Part shown: positions 49,763-58,915 of the stretch, piece after piece
Position numbering within the stretch: position 1 is the first letter of the stretch
Layout of the letters: the number at the start of each line of letters is the position of its first letter
DNA from: Cypionkella sinensis
GTDB lineage: Bacteria; Pseudomonadota; Alphaproteobacteria; Rhodobacterales; Rhodobacteraceae
DNA: 64,000 bases
Direction: 5' to 3'
Assembly (NCBI RefSeq): GCF_042646385.1
Contig: NZ_JBHRTO010000001.1
Location: 1,178,001 to 1,242,000 of the forward strand
Program-made: the position numbers and the translations under genes
Notes under the pieces: generated by a model
Told to the model about the DNA's origin: nothing
The model's input: only the letters and a program-made list of their open reading frames with translations
The model's database searches: none

Positions 49763-50431
49763 ATGTTCAAACTGTTTGTCACCCTGCTGCGTGGTCGCAA
49801 CGCCGATGCCGCGGAAAGCCTGACCGATGCTGCGGCGCTGCCGATCCTGCGCCAGCAGTTGCGCGATTGCGCCGCCGGGGTCGAAACCGCTCGCCGCGCT
49901 GTCGCCATGGTGATGACCTATGCCGAGCGCGAACGCAAAGCGAGCGCCCGGATCAGCGCGCAACTGGCCGATCTGGAAACCCGCGCACTGGCCGCCTTGG
50001 CCCAAGGCCGCGAAGATCTGGCAACCGAAGCCGCCGGCGCGATTGCGCAGCTAGAGGCCGAAGCCGCCACCACCGCCAGCGCCCTTGCCACCTATGACGC
50101 CGAAATCGCACATCTGCGCAGCGTGCTGTCGGATGCCGAAACCCGCCTGCGCGATCTGCAACGCGGCCAACGCCTTGCCATCGCCACCGATCACAGCCAG
50201 CGGCTGCATGGTGCGGCAACCGTCGCCACGCTGGACGAGGCCGAAGCCACCCTTGCCCGCCTGCAAACCCGGCAATCCAACCTCGATGCGACCCGCGCCG
50301 CGATGCTGGAACTGTCCGCCTCGACCAATGCCGAAGCGATGCAGAACAGGCTAGCCGCGCTGGGTTGCGGCGCCCCCCTGCGCCCCGATGCGGCCTCGGT
50401 GTTGCAACGCCTGAAGGCCCGCGCCGCGTAA
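49763..50431 (+). CDS. PspA/IM30-family protein
   Basis: This 222-residue protein follows AAGGGAG. It is a long coiled coil in the PspA pattern: MFKLFVTLLRGRNADAAESL at the membrane-binding start, LPILRQQLRDCAAGVETARR, then continuous Ala/Glu/Arg helices to the end. PspA proteins assemble on damaged inner membranes. Sequence identity to E. coli PspA looks low by eye, so the family call rests on layout. It heads an operon with two membrane proteins under TetR control. Confidence 0.8.
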   Translation: MFKLFVTLLRGRNADAAESLTDAAALPILRQQLRDCAAGVETARRAVAMVMTYAERERKASARISAQLADLETRALAALAQGREDLATEAAGAIAQLEAEAATTASALATYDAEIAHLRSVLSDAETRLRDLQRGQRLAIATDHSQRLHGAATVATLDEAEATLARLQTRQSNLDATRAAMLELSASTNAEAMQNRLAALGCGAPLRPDAASVLQRLKARAA

Positions 50432-50605
50432 GCAGTTTTCCGACCGGGCGCGAAAAACCACAACATATTGTGTTTTTTGCCGCCACGACAGCCCGAGAAC
50501 ACAAGTCATTCCCATCTGGGAAACAGCAGGCCAAAAAATCCTGCCGCGTCACCGCGCCGCTTTCCCCGTATCCCAATCCACCAAACCCATCAAAGGAACA
50601 CCGAT

Positions 50606-50887
50606 ATGAACGATCTTCTCGCCGCCAAACCCTCGTCCGCCTGGACCATGTTCACCTATCTGAACTTCGTCGTCGCTGCGGTGATGATGGGGGGAGGTAT
50701 CTTCTTTATGGAGGCCACCTTTGCCGCCAAGGGCTTTTACGCGATGGCCGCGCTGATGCTGGTCAGCTCGACAGCCGCGATCACCAAATCCATCCGCGAC
50801 GCCGAGGAATCGCAGCGCCTGCACAACAAGATCGACGAAGCCCGCACCGAGCGTTTGCTGATGGAAGTCAACACGCCCCGCGGTTAA
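50606..50887 (+). CDS. YiaA/B-type small inner membrane protein
   Basis: The ATG at 50606 after AAAGGA gives 93 residues with two membrane segments: MFTYLNFVVAAVMMGGGIFF and GFYAMAALMLVSSTAAI. A charged C-terminal tail (RDAEESQRLHNKIDEARTER) follows. This is the YiaA/YiaB domain layout. YiaA/B-like proteins often neighbour PspA genes. Confidence 0.85.
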   Translation: MNDLLAAKPSSAWTMFTYLNFVVAAVMMGGGIFFMEATFAAKGFYAMAALMLVSSTAAITKSIRDAEESQRLHNKIDEARTERLLMEVNTPRG

Positions 50888-50960
50888 GGCTGGGCGTTCA
50901 AGATCAAACGTGATTTTGCCGGGTCGCCGCGTGCGATCCGGCGCAAAGTCGGAGACGAGA

Positions 50961-51962
50961 ATGCCCCTTCCCCCCGCTTCCCCCCTGCGCCGCTTTGGCC
51001 GCGCGCTTGGCCATGCAGCCTTTCTGATCGTGCTGGCGCTGGGTGCCGCATGGACGGCGACAGCCATGGCGTTCCAGTTGCACGGTTGGGTGCAGATCGC
51101 CGCATGGGTCGGCCTGGGTTTTGCCTTGCTGGCCGTGTTGATCCTGCGCTTTGGCAAACGCCGCTTGGGCTGGCTTGGCCTTGCTGTTGTCGCCCTCGCG
51201 GTCGCGGGCTGGTATAGCACCATCCACCCGCGCCAAGACCGCGATTGGGCGCCGGATGTGGCGCATGGCGTGACGGGCAGCGTCGCGGGCGATCAGGTGA
51301 CGCTGAACAATGTGCGCAATTTCGACTGGACCAGCGACCTTGAAGGTATCCCGCATTGGGAAATCCGCAGCTATGATCTGACCAAACTGGACACCGTCGA
51401 TATGTTCACCTCGACCTGGGGTGATCCGAACATCGCGCATCTGATCGTCAGCTTTGGCTTTCAGGGCGGCGACCATGTGGCGTTCTCGGTCGAGATCCGC
51501 AAGGAAAAGGGCGAGAGTTTTTCCTCGATCGGCGGCTTTTTCCGGCAGTTTGAACTGTCGCTGATCGCGGCGGATGAGGCCGACATCGTCAAGGTGCGCA
51601 CCAATTTCCGCGGCGAGGATGTGCATCTGTTCCCCGTCAAGCTGGATGCCGCACAGCGCCGGGCGCTGTTCCTGCGCTATATCGCGTTTGGCAATGAACT
51701 GGCCGCAACCCCGCAGTTTTACAACACAGTGACGGCGAATTGCGCCTCGACCGTCTATCATCTGGTGCAAGTGATCAAACCCGACATGCCGCTGGATTAC
51801 CGGCTGTTGTTCTCTGGGATGCTGCCGGAATACATCGACGAACTGGGCGGATTGCCGGGCGATATGCCGATGGATCAACGCCGCAAACTGGCCGCGATCA
51901 GTGCAAAGGCGCAGACTTGGGCTCCGGGGCAGGATTTCTCGGCGCTGATCCGGGGGCAGTGA
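50961..51962 (+). CDS. DUF4105 membrane protein
   Basis: The ATG at 50961 after GGAGA gives 333 residues. Three N-terminal membrane segments (about residues 16-35, 42-60, 67-84) precede an extracytoplasmic domain with VRNFDWTSDLEGIPHWEIRSY (in blocks), HLIVSFGFQGGDHVAFSVEIR and TANCASTVYHLV. The last matches the conserved NC-containing site of DUF4105, related to NlpC/P60-like transacylases. The function is unknown; it is third in the TetR-controlled operon. Confidence 0.88.
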   Translation: MPLPPASPLRRFGRALGHAAFLIVLALGAAWTATAMAFQLHGWVQIAAWVGLGFALLAVLILRFGKRRLGWLGLAVVALAVAGWYSTIHPRQDRDWAPDVAHGVTGSVAGDQVTLNNVRNFDWTSDLEGIPHWEIRSYDLTKLDTVDMFTSTWGDPNIAHLIVSFGFQGGDHVAFSVEIRKEKGESFSSIGGFFRQFELSLIAADEADIVKVRTNFRGEDVHLFPVKLDAAQRRALFLRYIAFGNELAATPQFYNTVTANCASTVYHLVQVIKPDMPLDYRLLFSGMLPEYIDELGGLPGDMPMDQRRKLAAISAKAQTWAPGQDFSALIRGQ

Positions 51963-51991
51963 TGTGGCGCAGCTTTGCTGCATCGGCCAAG

Positions 51992-52012
51992 CCGGGGGTT
52001 TCACACCCCCGG
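51992..52012 (+). terminator. Terminator-like hairpin and common repeat after DUF4105 gene
   Basis: CCGGGGGT, a five-base loop and ACCCCCGG form a perfect 8-bp stem. It is followed by ACCCCTGTGGAGTATTTTCG, a stretch that recurs behind many genes in Rhodobacteraceae genomes. It separates the convergent DUF4105 and trehalase genes. Confidence 0.65.
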
Positions 52013-52065
52013 ACCCCTGTGGAGTATTTTCGCCAAGATGAAGGCATTTCGGTCGGCTTAGGCGC

Positions 52066-53484
52066 TTAGTCGGCGAGGTCGAGATAGACGCCGTTTGACC
52101 AGCCAAAGCCATCTTGCAGCGCGTATTCGCCGCCAGAACTGGGGGCAAGCGGATTGAGGACGTTGTATTTCTCGACAAACTTGCCCGAGGCCGCGAACAC
52201 CGCATCACAGGTGGCCAGCCAGCGCAGGCGCAGGGTTTCGGCCAGATCGTGCAGGCCATAGCGCCTCAGGCCCTGCACCGCGATCCATTGCAACGGGGCC
52301 CAGCCGTTCGGGCTATCCCATTGCTGACCCGAGGTGATGTCGGTGGTCAGCAAACCGCCGGAGGCCAGCAGATGCTTTTCCATCCAGCGAGCGGCGGTTT
52401 CGGCTTGCGCCTGCGTCGCCGCCCCTGCGAAAAGCGGGAACATGCCTGCGGCGGTGGTCAGCAGATTGGGCTTGCCATCCGCGATCAGAACATCGTGGAA
52501 ATACCCGGTCTCAGTGCTGTAAAACCGATGCGAGATCGCCGCGCGGCGCTGGCTTGCTGCCGCGCTATAGCTGGGGTCGCCCGAGGCTTCGGCCAGAATC
52601 TCCTCATAGCGCAACAGCAGGCAGTTCAGATCCACCGCCCACAGATCACAGGTGCGGATCGTCGTCAGATCCATCGGATCGGTCAGCCAACGCGCCGAGA
52701 AATCCCATCCGCTTTCGCAGGCGGCGCGCAGGTGGCGGAAATAGCCGTCGGGCACGCCTTTATGCGCAGCCTCGAGATCGGTGCCATACATCTCAATGCG
52801 CGGGCCGCTGGCGGCATCCCAATAGCGCGCGAGGCCATTGTGGTTGTGCGGCGTGTCGATGAAATAGCGGTATTCGCGCTGCATTTCCGGCAGATAGCGC
52901 GCGTAAGCCCCGGCCAGATCGCCCGTAGTGCGGCCATAATCCTGCACCATCTGCGCGAAGAACGGCGGCTGTGCGCGGGTCAGGAAATAGCTGCGAAAGC
53001 CGTTGGGGATATGGCCGATCTCGCGGATCGCATAGGCGAAATTCTCCAGCATGTCGCGCACCTGCGCGATTTGCCCGGATTTCAGCAGGCCGAGTTGGGT
53101 GAAATAGCTGTCCCAATAATACGCCTCCTGAAACCGCCCGCCGACCACCACATAGGGATGCGGCAGCGCGAACCGGCTGGAGCGTTCGGCGGGATCATCG
53201 GCGGGGCGGATCAGATGCGGCCAGATCGCCGCAAGATGCTGTTTCGGGCTGTGGTCGGGATTGGTGTGATAGGCGGTTTCATGTGCTGCCACCGGGCGAA
53301 AATGAGCGGCATAAAACGCTTTCAAATCCACCGGGCCGCGCACCTTGGCTGTATGGTAAGCGCTCAGGATATCAGCAGCGGGAAACAGCAGGATGGAATC
53401 GGAGATTGCCTTTTCATCCGGCCAAAGTCCCGACATATGCAGGTCTGTGAACAGATCGCTCAGGCTTTGCTCCAGATATTCCAA
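52066..53484 (-). CDS. Trehalase (GH37 family)
   Basis: This 472-residue protein carries both trehalase signatures: VGGRFQEAYYWDSYF near residue 114 and QQWDSPNGWAPLQW near residue 394. NGFRSYFLTRAQPPFF in between and the final DGFGWSNGVYLDL also belong to the family. There is no signal peptide, so it is the cytoplasmic (TreF-like) form that hydrolyses trehalose to two glucose. It stands alone. The 155-bp gap to the next gene holds only GC-rich repeats. Confidence 0.95.
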   Translation of the reverse strand: MEYLEQSLSDLFTDLHMSGLWPDEKAISDSILLFPAADILSAYHTAKVRGPVDLKAFYAAHFRPVAAHETAYHTNPDHSPKQHLAAIWPHLIRPADDPAERSSRFALPHPYVVVGGRFQEAYYWDSYFTQLGLLKSGQIAQVRDMLENFAYAIREIGHIPNGFRSYFLTRAQPPFFAQMVQDYGRTTGDLAGAYARYLPEMQREYRYFIDTPHNHNGLARYWDAASGPRIEMYGTDLEAAHKGVPDGYFRHLRAACESGWDFSARWLTDPMDLTTIRTCDLWAVDLNCLLLRYEEILAEASGDPSYSAAASQRRAAISHRFYSTETGYFHDVLIADGKPNLLTTAAGMFPLFAGAATQAQAETAARWMEKHLLASGGLLTTDITSGQQWDSPNGWAPLQWIAVQGLRRYGLHDLAETLRLRWLATCDAVFAASGKFVEKYNVLNPLAPSSGGEYALQDGFGWSNGVYLDLAD

Positions 53485-53639
53485 ATCGCCCCCCTGCTAT
53501 TGGCGTCCCAAAGCGTTTTCAAATCCCTTTTGCAATGCCGCGCTGACGCTGGCAACGCTTTTGGTCATCCTCTGTGCACAAATATCCCACGGGGGGAGGC
53601 TTTGGCGCCAGCCAAGGCCGTGGGGGGCGCGAAGCCCCC

Positions 53640-54479
53640 CTACGCAGGCAGCCGATAGACCTTGCGGGCGTTCTGATGGCCGATCAAAGCCTGCTCATCC
53701 GCCGAAAGGCCTGCCAGCAGGGCGCGGCTCATGTCGATCCAGTCCGGCAGGCCGACGCCCAGATTGACCACCGGCCAATCGCCACCCCAGATCATCCGCT
53801 CTGGCCCGAACAGCGCCAGCATCGCATCGGCATAGGGTTGCAGCAGCGCGACCGAGGCGGTGCCAGGCGCGCAGTTCACCGTGATGCCGGAAAACTTCAG
53901 CCAGACATGCGGCAGCGCCGCCATCGCCTGCATGCCGCGATACCAGGCGTCGAAACCCTGCCCCGCTACATCGGGGTTGCCGCAATGATCCAGCACCAGC
54001 GGCTGATCCGGGCAGGCGCGCGCCAGTGCCTCGGCTAAGCCCAGTTGGCGGGCGTGAAACACCATGTCATAGGTATAGCCCGCCGCGCCGATCTTGCGGA
54101 TGTTGCGGCGAAAGCCTTCGGGCTGGCTCATCTCATCCGGCACCACATGCAGCAAGCGGCGGAAGCCTGCCACCGACAAGATTTTACATTCGGCCAGCCA
54201 ATCGTCAAAACCCGCGTCCAGCTCGGGGCGGCACGAGGCGATCTGGCCCAGCATGCCGCCCTTGCCGACCAGCCCCGCGATCAGCCGTGCCTCGGCCTGA
54301 TAATCGGCATCATCGACGCCGGTTTCCATGAACACCGTGCCGATCACGCCCTTGCCGTGTGACAGGCGGGCGTAGTCGGCGGGGGTGAAATCGCCTTGCA
54401 AGGCGGGCAGCGTATCGGTCCAGGCATAGCCCAGATGATCACGCAAGATCAGGTGTTGATGGGTGTCGATCAGATCCAT
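53640..54479 (-). CDS. Amidohydrolase-2 family sugar lactonase
   Basis: The ATG at 54479 after GGAGGG gives 279 residues. It begins MDLIDTHQHLILRDHLGYAW, with the HxH-like metal site, and has PLVLDHCGNPDV and MIWGGDWPVVNLG for the later ligands. This matches the L-rhamnono/L-fucono-1,4-lactonase group of TIM-barrel amidohydrolases. It would open the lactone made by the sugar dehydrogenase. It is last of a four-gene minus-strand operon for 6-deoxyhexose oxidation. Confidence 0.85.
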   Translation of the reverse strand: MDLIDTHQHLILRDHLGYAWTDTLPALQGDFTPADYARLSHGKGVIGTVFMETGVDDADYQAEARLIAGLVGKGGMLGQIASCRPELDAGFDDWLAECKILSVAGFRRLLHVVPDEMSQPEGFRRNIRKIGAAGYTYDMVFHARQLGLAEALARACPDQPLVLDHCGNPDVAGQGFDAWYRGMQAMAALPHVWLKFSGITVNCAPGTASVALLQPYADAMLALFGPERMIWGGDWPVVNLGVGLPDWIDMSRALLAGLSADEQALIGHQNARKVYRLPA

Positions 54480-54527
54480 GTGCCCCTCCGAAAGCGGAAG
54501 GCCCGGTGCTGCCACCGGGCCTTTGTC

Positions 54528-55367
54528 TTAATCTGCGATCACATCTTGGCGCTGCTGGCCCAGACCTTCGATGCCCAGTTCCACCACATCGCCCGCCTTC
54601 AGATATTTCGGTGGCTTCATTCCCAACCCCACACCCGGAGGCGTGCCTGTGGAAATCACATCGCCTGGATGCAGCGTCATGAACTGGCTGAGGTAGCTGA
54701 CCAGATATTTCACACCGTAAACCATGGTCTTTGTGCTGCCGTTCTGCATCTTGGTGCCGTTCACCGTCAGCCACATCGACAGGTTTTGCGGATCGGCGAC
54801 CTCATCCCGCGTCACCAGCCAAGGGCCGATCTGGCCGAAGTTGTCGCAGGATTTGCCCTTGGTCCACTGGCCCGAACGCTCGGTCTGAAAGGCGCGCTCG
54901 GAGACGTCATTGGTCACGGCATAGCCTGCCACGTAGTCCATCGCTTCGGATTCGCTGACGTATTTCGCCTTTTTGCCGATGATCACCGCCAGTTCCACCT
55001 CCCAATCGGTCTTTTCCGAGGTGCGTGGAATGATGATCGGATCATTCGGGCCGCAGATGGCCGAGGTGGCTTTCATGAAGATGATCGGCTCGGGCGGCAC
55101 GGTCGCGCCGGTCTCGGCAGCATGGTCGGAATAGTTCAGGCCAATGCAGATGAATTTGCCGGTGCCCGCAACGCAAGGCCCCAGACGCCCGCCCTGCACG
55201 ATGGGCAGTCGGGCCGGATCGGCGGCGCGGATTTTCGCCAAGCCTGCATCCGACAACACATCACCGCCGATGTCCGAGACGATGGCGGACAGGTCGCGCA
55301 CGGTGCCGTCGCTGTGCAAAATCCCCGGTTTCTCAGCGCCCACAGGCCCATGACGAAGCAGTTTCAT
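54528..55367 (-). CDS. FAH-family 2,4-diketo-3-deoxy-sugar acid hydrolase
   Basis: This 279-residue protein has the fumarylacetoacetate hydrolase fold: GKFICIGLNYSDHAAETG, KTDWEVELAVIIGKKAKYVS with the metal-binding glutamates, and DVISTGTPPGVGLGM. Close relatives hydrolyse 2,4-diketo-3-deoxy-L-rhamnonate or -fuconate to pyruvate and lactate, the last step of the non-phosphorylated pathway. The context of lactonase, dehydratase and two dehydrogenases supports that. Confidence 0.87.
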   Translation of the reverse strand: MKLLRHGPVGAEKPGILHSDGTVRDLSAIVSDIGGDVLSDAGLAKIRAADPARLPIVQGGRLGPCVAGTGKFICIGLNYSDHAAETGATVPPEPIIFMKATSAICGPNDPIIIPRTSEKTDWEVELAVIIGKKAKYVSESEAMDYVAGYAVTNDVSERAFQTERSGQWTKGKSCDNFGQIGPWLVTRDEVADPQNLSMWLTVNGTKMQNGSTKTMVYGVKYLVSYLSQFMTLHPGDVISTGTPPGVGLGMKPPKYLKAGDVVELGIEGLGQQRQDVIAD

Positions 55368-55378
55368 CGTAAAATTCC

Positions 55379-56113
55379 TTATGCGTTGGCCCAGCCGCCG
55401 TCGATCACATGTGCGACGCCGGTGGTGTAGGTGGATTCGTCGGAAGCAAGATAGGTGACAAGCGCCGCGATTTCCTCGGGCTTGCCGATACGGCCAATCG
55501 GTTGGCGGGCGATGAAGGCGGCGCGTGCGGCCTCGTAATCGCCAGTGTCGCGCAGGCGTTGTTCAAGGCTGGGGCTTTCAACCGTACCGGGGCAGATCGC
55601 GTTGCAGCGGATGCCTTTGGAGATGAAGTCCACCGCGATGGATTTTGTGAGACCAATCACCCCCGCTTTGGTCGCGCCATAGACAAAGCGGTTGGGCGCT
55701 GCGATGACGCTTGAGGCGACCGAGGCCATGTTGATGATCGAGCCGCCGCCGTTGGCGATCATACCGGGCAGAAAGGCCCTACACATCCGATACATAGCCG
55801 TCATGTTCAAATCAAGGCTGAACGCCCACTGGTCTTCGTCACAGTCCAGTATCGTGCCTGCGGCGACAAAGCCTGCGCAGTTGAACAGCACATCAAACGG
55901 CCCCAAAGCGGCGGCTTCGGCAATCGCCGCCGGGTCACGCACGTTCAGCACCCGCGTCTCGATGCCCTCTGCCGCCAGTTCCGCCAGCGTTGCTGCGTTC
56001 ACGTCCGTCGCCAGCACCTGCGCACCCTCGCGTGCCATCATCAGCGCCGAGGCCCGCCCGATGCCCTGCCCCGCCGCCGTGATCAGCGCGCGTTTGCCTT
56101 GAAGTCTGCCCAT
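55379..56113 (-). CDS. SDR dehydrogenase, probable 2-keto-3-deoxy-6-deoxyhexonate dehydrogenase
   Basis: The ATG at 56113 after AGGAGGG gives 244 residues. The cofactor motif is TAAGQGIG (residues 12-19) and the active site is Tyr145 and Lys149 in VYGATKAG, with Ser around 131. The compact BDH2-like form, with NVRDPAAIAEAAALGPFDVL and CPGTVESPSLEQRL, is that of 2-keto-3-deoxy-L-fuconate/rhamnonate 4-dehydrogenases. It would make the 2,4-diketo substrate of the FAH-family neighbour. Confidence 0.85.
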   Translation of the reverse strand: MGRLQGKRALITAAGQGIGRASALMMAREGAQVLATDVNAATLAELAAEGIETRVLNVRDPAAIAEAAALGPFDVLFNCAGFVAAGTILDCDEDQWAFSLDLNMTAMYRMCRAFLPGMIANGGGSIINMASVASSVIAAPNRFVYGATKAGVIGLTKSIAVDFISKGIRCNAICPGTVESPSLEQRLRDTGDYEAARAAFIARQPIGRIGKPEEIAALVTYLASDESTYTTGVAHVIDGGWANA

Positions 56114-56147
56114 CAAACCCTCCTGATTTGGCGAGAACATGCCCCGG

Positions 56148-56909
56148 TTACGCGGGCAGGTCCATCAAATTGGTAAAGATTTCTTGCCGCACGTCGAGCA
56201 AAACCTCGGCCACATCGCGCGCCTGCGGCCCGCACATCCAAGCCATGACGCTGGCCGGAACCTCGGGGCGCACCAGTTTTTCCTGCGGGATCTTGCTGAT
56301 CGGGTTGAAGCCCGCCGCGCGGATCTCGCCCTGCATTGCGGTGTCGGTGGGCGGGATGCCGACGAAAAAGCATTTCACATCTGGCGCCAGTTCCATCGCC
56401 ATCATCTGCGTCAGCATCCGCATCGCAGCTTTGGTGGAACAATAAACCGTCCAACCCTCCATTGGCGTCGTCGCGGCCCCCGTCCCCGCATTGACGATCA
56501 CGCCCTTGGCCGCGCGCAGCAGTGGCAGCGCCGCAAGCGCCATGCGATGCACGCCGATGACGTTAACGGCAAAGGCCGGGGCCAGCGCATCCGACGCCAG
56601 TTCCGCCAGCGGCCCGATCGGCGTGATCATGCCCGCGTTGTTCACCAGCACATCCAACCGCCCCGATTCGTCCGTGATCCGCGCGATGGCGGCATCGACA
56701 TCGGCTTGTTTGGTTACATCTAGCGCCAGCACCGTGGCGGCATCAGGCAACGCCTCGGCAGCTTCGCCGGCGAACACGCCCGCATAGGTGCGCGCGCCGT
56801 TTGCCACCAGAATCCTGACCAATTCGGCACCAATGCCCTTGCCCGCCCCGGTCACAAGAACGGTGCGACCGGTCAGATCTGGCACGGGAACAGGGGCTAG
56901 GTTGAACAT
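56148..56909 (-). CDS. SDR dehydrogenase, possible 6-deoxyhexose 1-dehydrogenase
   Basis: This 253-residue SDR has TGAGKGIG (residues 20-27), NNAG at 90-93 and the active site Tyr156 and Lys160 in YCSTKAA. By context it may oxidise the sugar to its lactone, but sequence alone does not show the substrate. It is the first gene of the minus-strand operon, separated from the divergent dehydratase gene by a short region with an ATTGG/CCAAT palindrome. Confidence 0.8.
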   Translation of the reverse strand: MFNLAPVPVPDLTGRTVLVTGAGKGIGAELVRILVANGARTYAGVFAGEAAEALPDAATVLALDVTKQADVDAAIARITDESGRLDVLVNNAGMITPIGPLAELASDALAPAFAVNVIGVHRMALAALPLLRAAKGVIVNAGTGAATTPMEGWTVYCSTKAAMRMLTQMMAMELAPDVKCFFVGIPPTDTAMQGEIRAAGFNPISKIPQEKLVRPEVPASVMAWMCGPQARDVAEVLLDVRQEIFTNLMDLPA

Positions 56910-56941
56910 TTTTCTTGACCTCTGCTTTCTAAGCGTTGTTA

Positions 56942-56956
56942 ATTGGCCTTACCAAT
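56942..56956. promoter_or_regulatory. Palindrome in the divergent sugar promoter region
   Basis: ATTGG-CCTTA-CCAAT is a perfect 5-bp-arm palindrome between the divergent SDR and dehydratase genes. It has the form of a GntR-type site. No regulator gene is in the window, so the assignment is tentative. Confidence 0.45.
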
Positions 56957-57011
56957 TATCGAAGTATCGCGAACTGACGGCAAAAGTCAAACGCGGGTTT
57001 GGGGGGAGAAG

Positions 57012-58139
57012 ATGACGAAAATCGCGCGGATTGAGCCGATCCCGATTGAATACCCCGACCCGAATGATTTCGGCACGATCCGGCGCACGGTGCTGGTGCG
57101 GGTGGAAACCAATGATGGCGTGGTGGGCTGGGGCGAAAGCATCGCGATGTGGCCAGAGGCTTGCCGCGCCACCGCGCTGGTGATCCGCGAAGGACTGACG
57201 CCGATCCTGCTGGGCGAAGCCATTGATATTGATGCGCTTTGGATCAAGATGCGCCGCCATGTCTGGTGGTATGGCGAGGGCGGGATTGCCTCACTCGCGA
57301 TCTCGGGCATCGACATGGCGTTGTGGGATATTCGCGGCAAGGTCGCGGGCAAGCCGCTGTATGAGCTGTTCGGCGGATTGAAGCATGAGCGTTTGCTCGC
57401 CAATGCCTCAAGCCATGTGAACAAGAAGGGCGAGGCGGCTTGTGTTGCCGATGTAGAAGGGTTCTTTGCCAACGGCTTCCGCTCCACCAAGCTGGGCTTT
57501 GCGAAGAAGGGTGAAAGCAATATCGGCGGCGATCCGGATGTGGATGTGTCTTTCATCCGCGCTTTGCGCTCGGCGCTTGGCCCGGATGCCGGAATTTTGG
57601 TCGATATCGGCAACGGCGTGCGCTGGGATGTTGATACGGCAATTTCTGTGGCCAACCGGATGCACGATCTGGGCATCGGCTGGTATGAAGAACCGCTGTA
57701 TGTCACCGACGACGCGGGCTATCGCCGCTTGCGCGCCCATACAAAGGTGCGGCTGGCGTCGGGAGAGCGTGAATTCACCGAAGCAGGCTACCGCCGCCAG
57801 ATGGAGTTTGTGCAGGCGATTGACGTCTACGGCGTCGATCCGGCGCGGGTTGAGGGCATCACCGGCTTCCGCCGCGTCGATGCTTTGGCCACGCAGTATG
57901 GCAAGGTGGTGAACGCGCACGCTTGGTCTACTGCGATCACCACGGCGGCCAGCCTGCATCTGTCGTTGGCATCGCCCAATACCGAGGTGTTTGAATTCAA
58001 ACCCTTCCCTGTGGTGGTGCAAGACGAATTGGTGGCCGAAAAGATCTGGCACAAGGATGGCTGGGCCTATCCGTTGCACGGCCCCGGTTTGGGCATCGAG
58101 GTGCAGGAAGATGTCGTGCGCCGGATTGCGATGCCATGA
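57012..58139 (+). CDS. Enolase-superfamily sugar acid dehydratase
   Basis: The ATG at 57012 after GGGGAGAAG gives 375 residues. This is a mandelate racemase/muconate lactonizing enzyme family protein. Metal ligands are Asp198 in ILVDIGNG, Glu226 or 227 in WYEEP and Glu252 in ASGERE. NAHAWSTAITTAASLHLSL near residue 310 supplies a histidine. It probably dehydrates L-rhamnonate or L-fuconate to the 2-keto-3-deoxy acid, judging by its neighbours. Its stop overlaps the next start. Confidence 0.87.
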   Translation: MTKIARIEPIPIEYPDPNDFGTIRRTVLVRVETNDGVVGWGESIAMWPEACRATALVIREGLTPILLGEAIDIDALWIKMRRHVWWYGEGGIASLAISGIDMALWDIRGKVAGKPLYELFGGLKHERLLANASSHVNKKGEAACVADVEGFFANGFRSTKLGFAKKGESNIGGDPDVDVSFIRALRSALGPDAGILVDIGNGVRWDVDTAISVANRMHDLGIGWYEEPLYVTDDAGYRRLRAHTKVRLASGEREFTEAGYRRQMEFVQAIDVYGVDPARVEGITGFRRVDALATQYGKVVNAHAWSTAITTAASLHLSLASPNTEVFEFKPFPVVVQDELVAEKIWHKDGWAYPLHGPGLGIEVQEDVVRRIAMP

Positions 58140-58915
58140 CAACCCGCCCGCCCTATCTGACCCCGCCCAGCGAGGACGATATCCGCAAGGGAGGCTTTTC
58201 AACGCCTTGGGATGCGCCGATGGTGCCGCCCTTCCCGTTCCGCTTTCGCAATGCCGAGATCCTGACGGTGTACTGGCGCACAGACCCGGCGGCGCTGGCC
58301 TATCTGCTGCCGCCGCCGTTGCGGCCCGAAGGCGATGTGGTGTGCTGCCATATCTACAAGATGAACGACACAGATTGGCTGGGCCCTTACACCGAGGCAA
58401 ATGTGATGTTCGGGGCGGCGTTGGGCGACCGGAAAGGTGCCTATTCGCCCTATCTGGTGTTGTCGTCCGATATCGGCGTCGCGCATGGCCGCGAAACCCA
58501 TGGTCAGCCCAAAAAGCTGGGCAAACCGCAGCTTGAGGCGCGCGGTGATCTGTTCGTGGCCACGGTCGAGCGGAATGGCATTGAGGTGCTGACGGCCACC
58601 CTGCCCTATAAGCAGCGCCCCTGCGACCCGGCACGGCTGAAGCCCTATTTCGACTTTGCCACCAATCTGAACCTGAAAGCGTTGGATCATATTGATGGCA
58701 CACCCGCCATTCGCCAACTCACCTCGCGCTGCCTGTCGGATGTGGTGGTGCATGAGTGCTGGGAGGGGCCCTGCACGGTTGAATTACGTGCCAATGCGCA
58801 ACTGCCAATCTTCCGCTTGCCCGTGTTGGAGCCGCTGCAAGGCTTTTACTGGCGGGCCGATTTCACCCTCGTCCCCGGCGAGATCATTCACGACTATCTG
58901 AAGGTTCAACCATGA
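58136..58915 (+). CDS. Acetoacetate decarboxylase-like protein
   Basis: This 259-residue protein matches the ADC fold: PFRFRNAEILTVYWRTDPAA, YSPYLVLSSDIGVAHGRETH and HGQPKKLGKPQLE. The last contains the lysine pair that forms the Schiff base in acetoacetate decarboxylase. ADC-like enzymes in sugar acid clusters can act as decarboxylases or aldolase-dehydratases, so the reaction here is open. It is coupled to both neighbours by 4-bp overlaps. Confidence 0.8.
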   Translation: MTTRPPYLTPPSEDDIRKGGFSTPWDAPMVPPFPFRFRNAEILTVYWRTDPAALAYLLPPPLRPEGDVVCCHIYKMNDTDWLGPYTEANVMFGAALGDRKGAYSPYLVLSSDIGVAHGRETHGQPKKLGKPQLEARGDLFVATVERNGIEVLTATLPYKQRPCDPARLKPYFDFATNLNLKALDHIDGTPAIRQLTSRCLSDVVVHECWEGPCTVELRANAQLPIFRLPVLEPLQGFYWRADFTLVPGEIIHDYLKVQP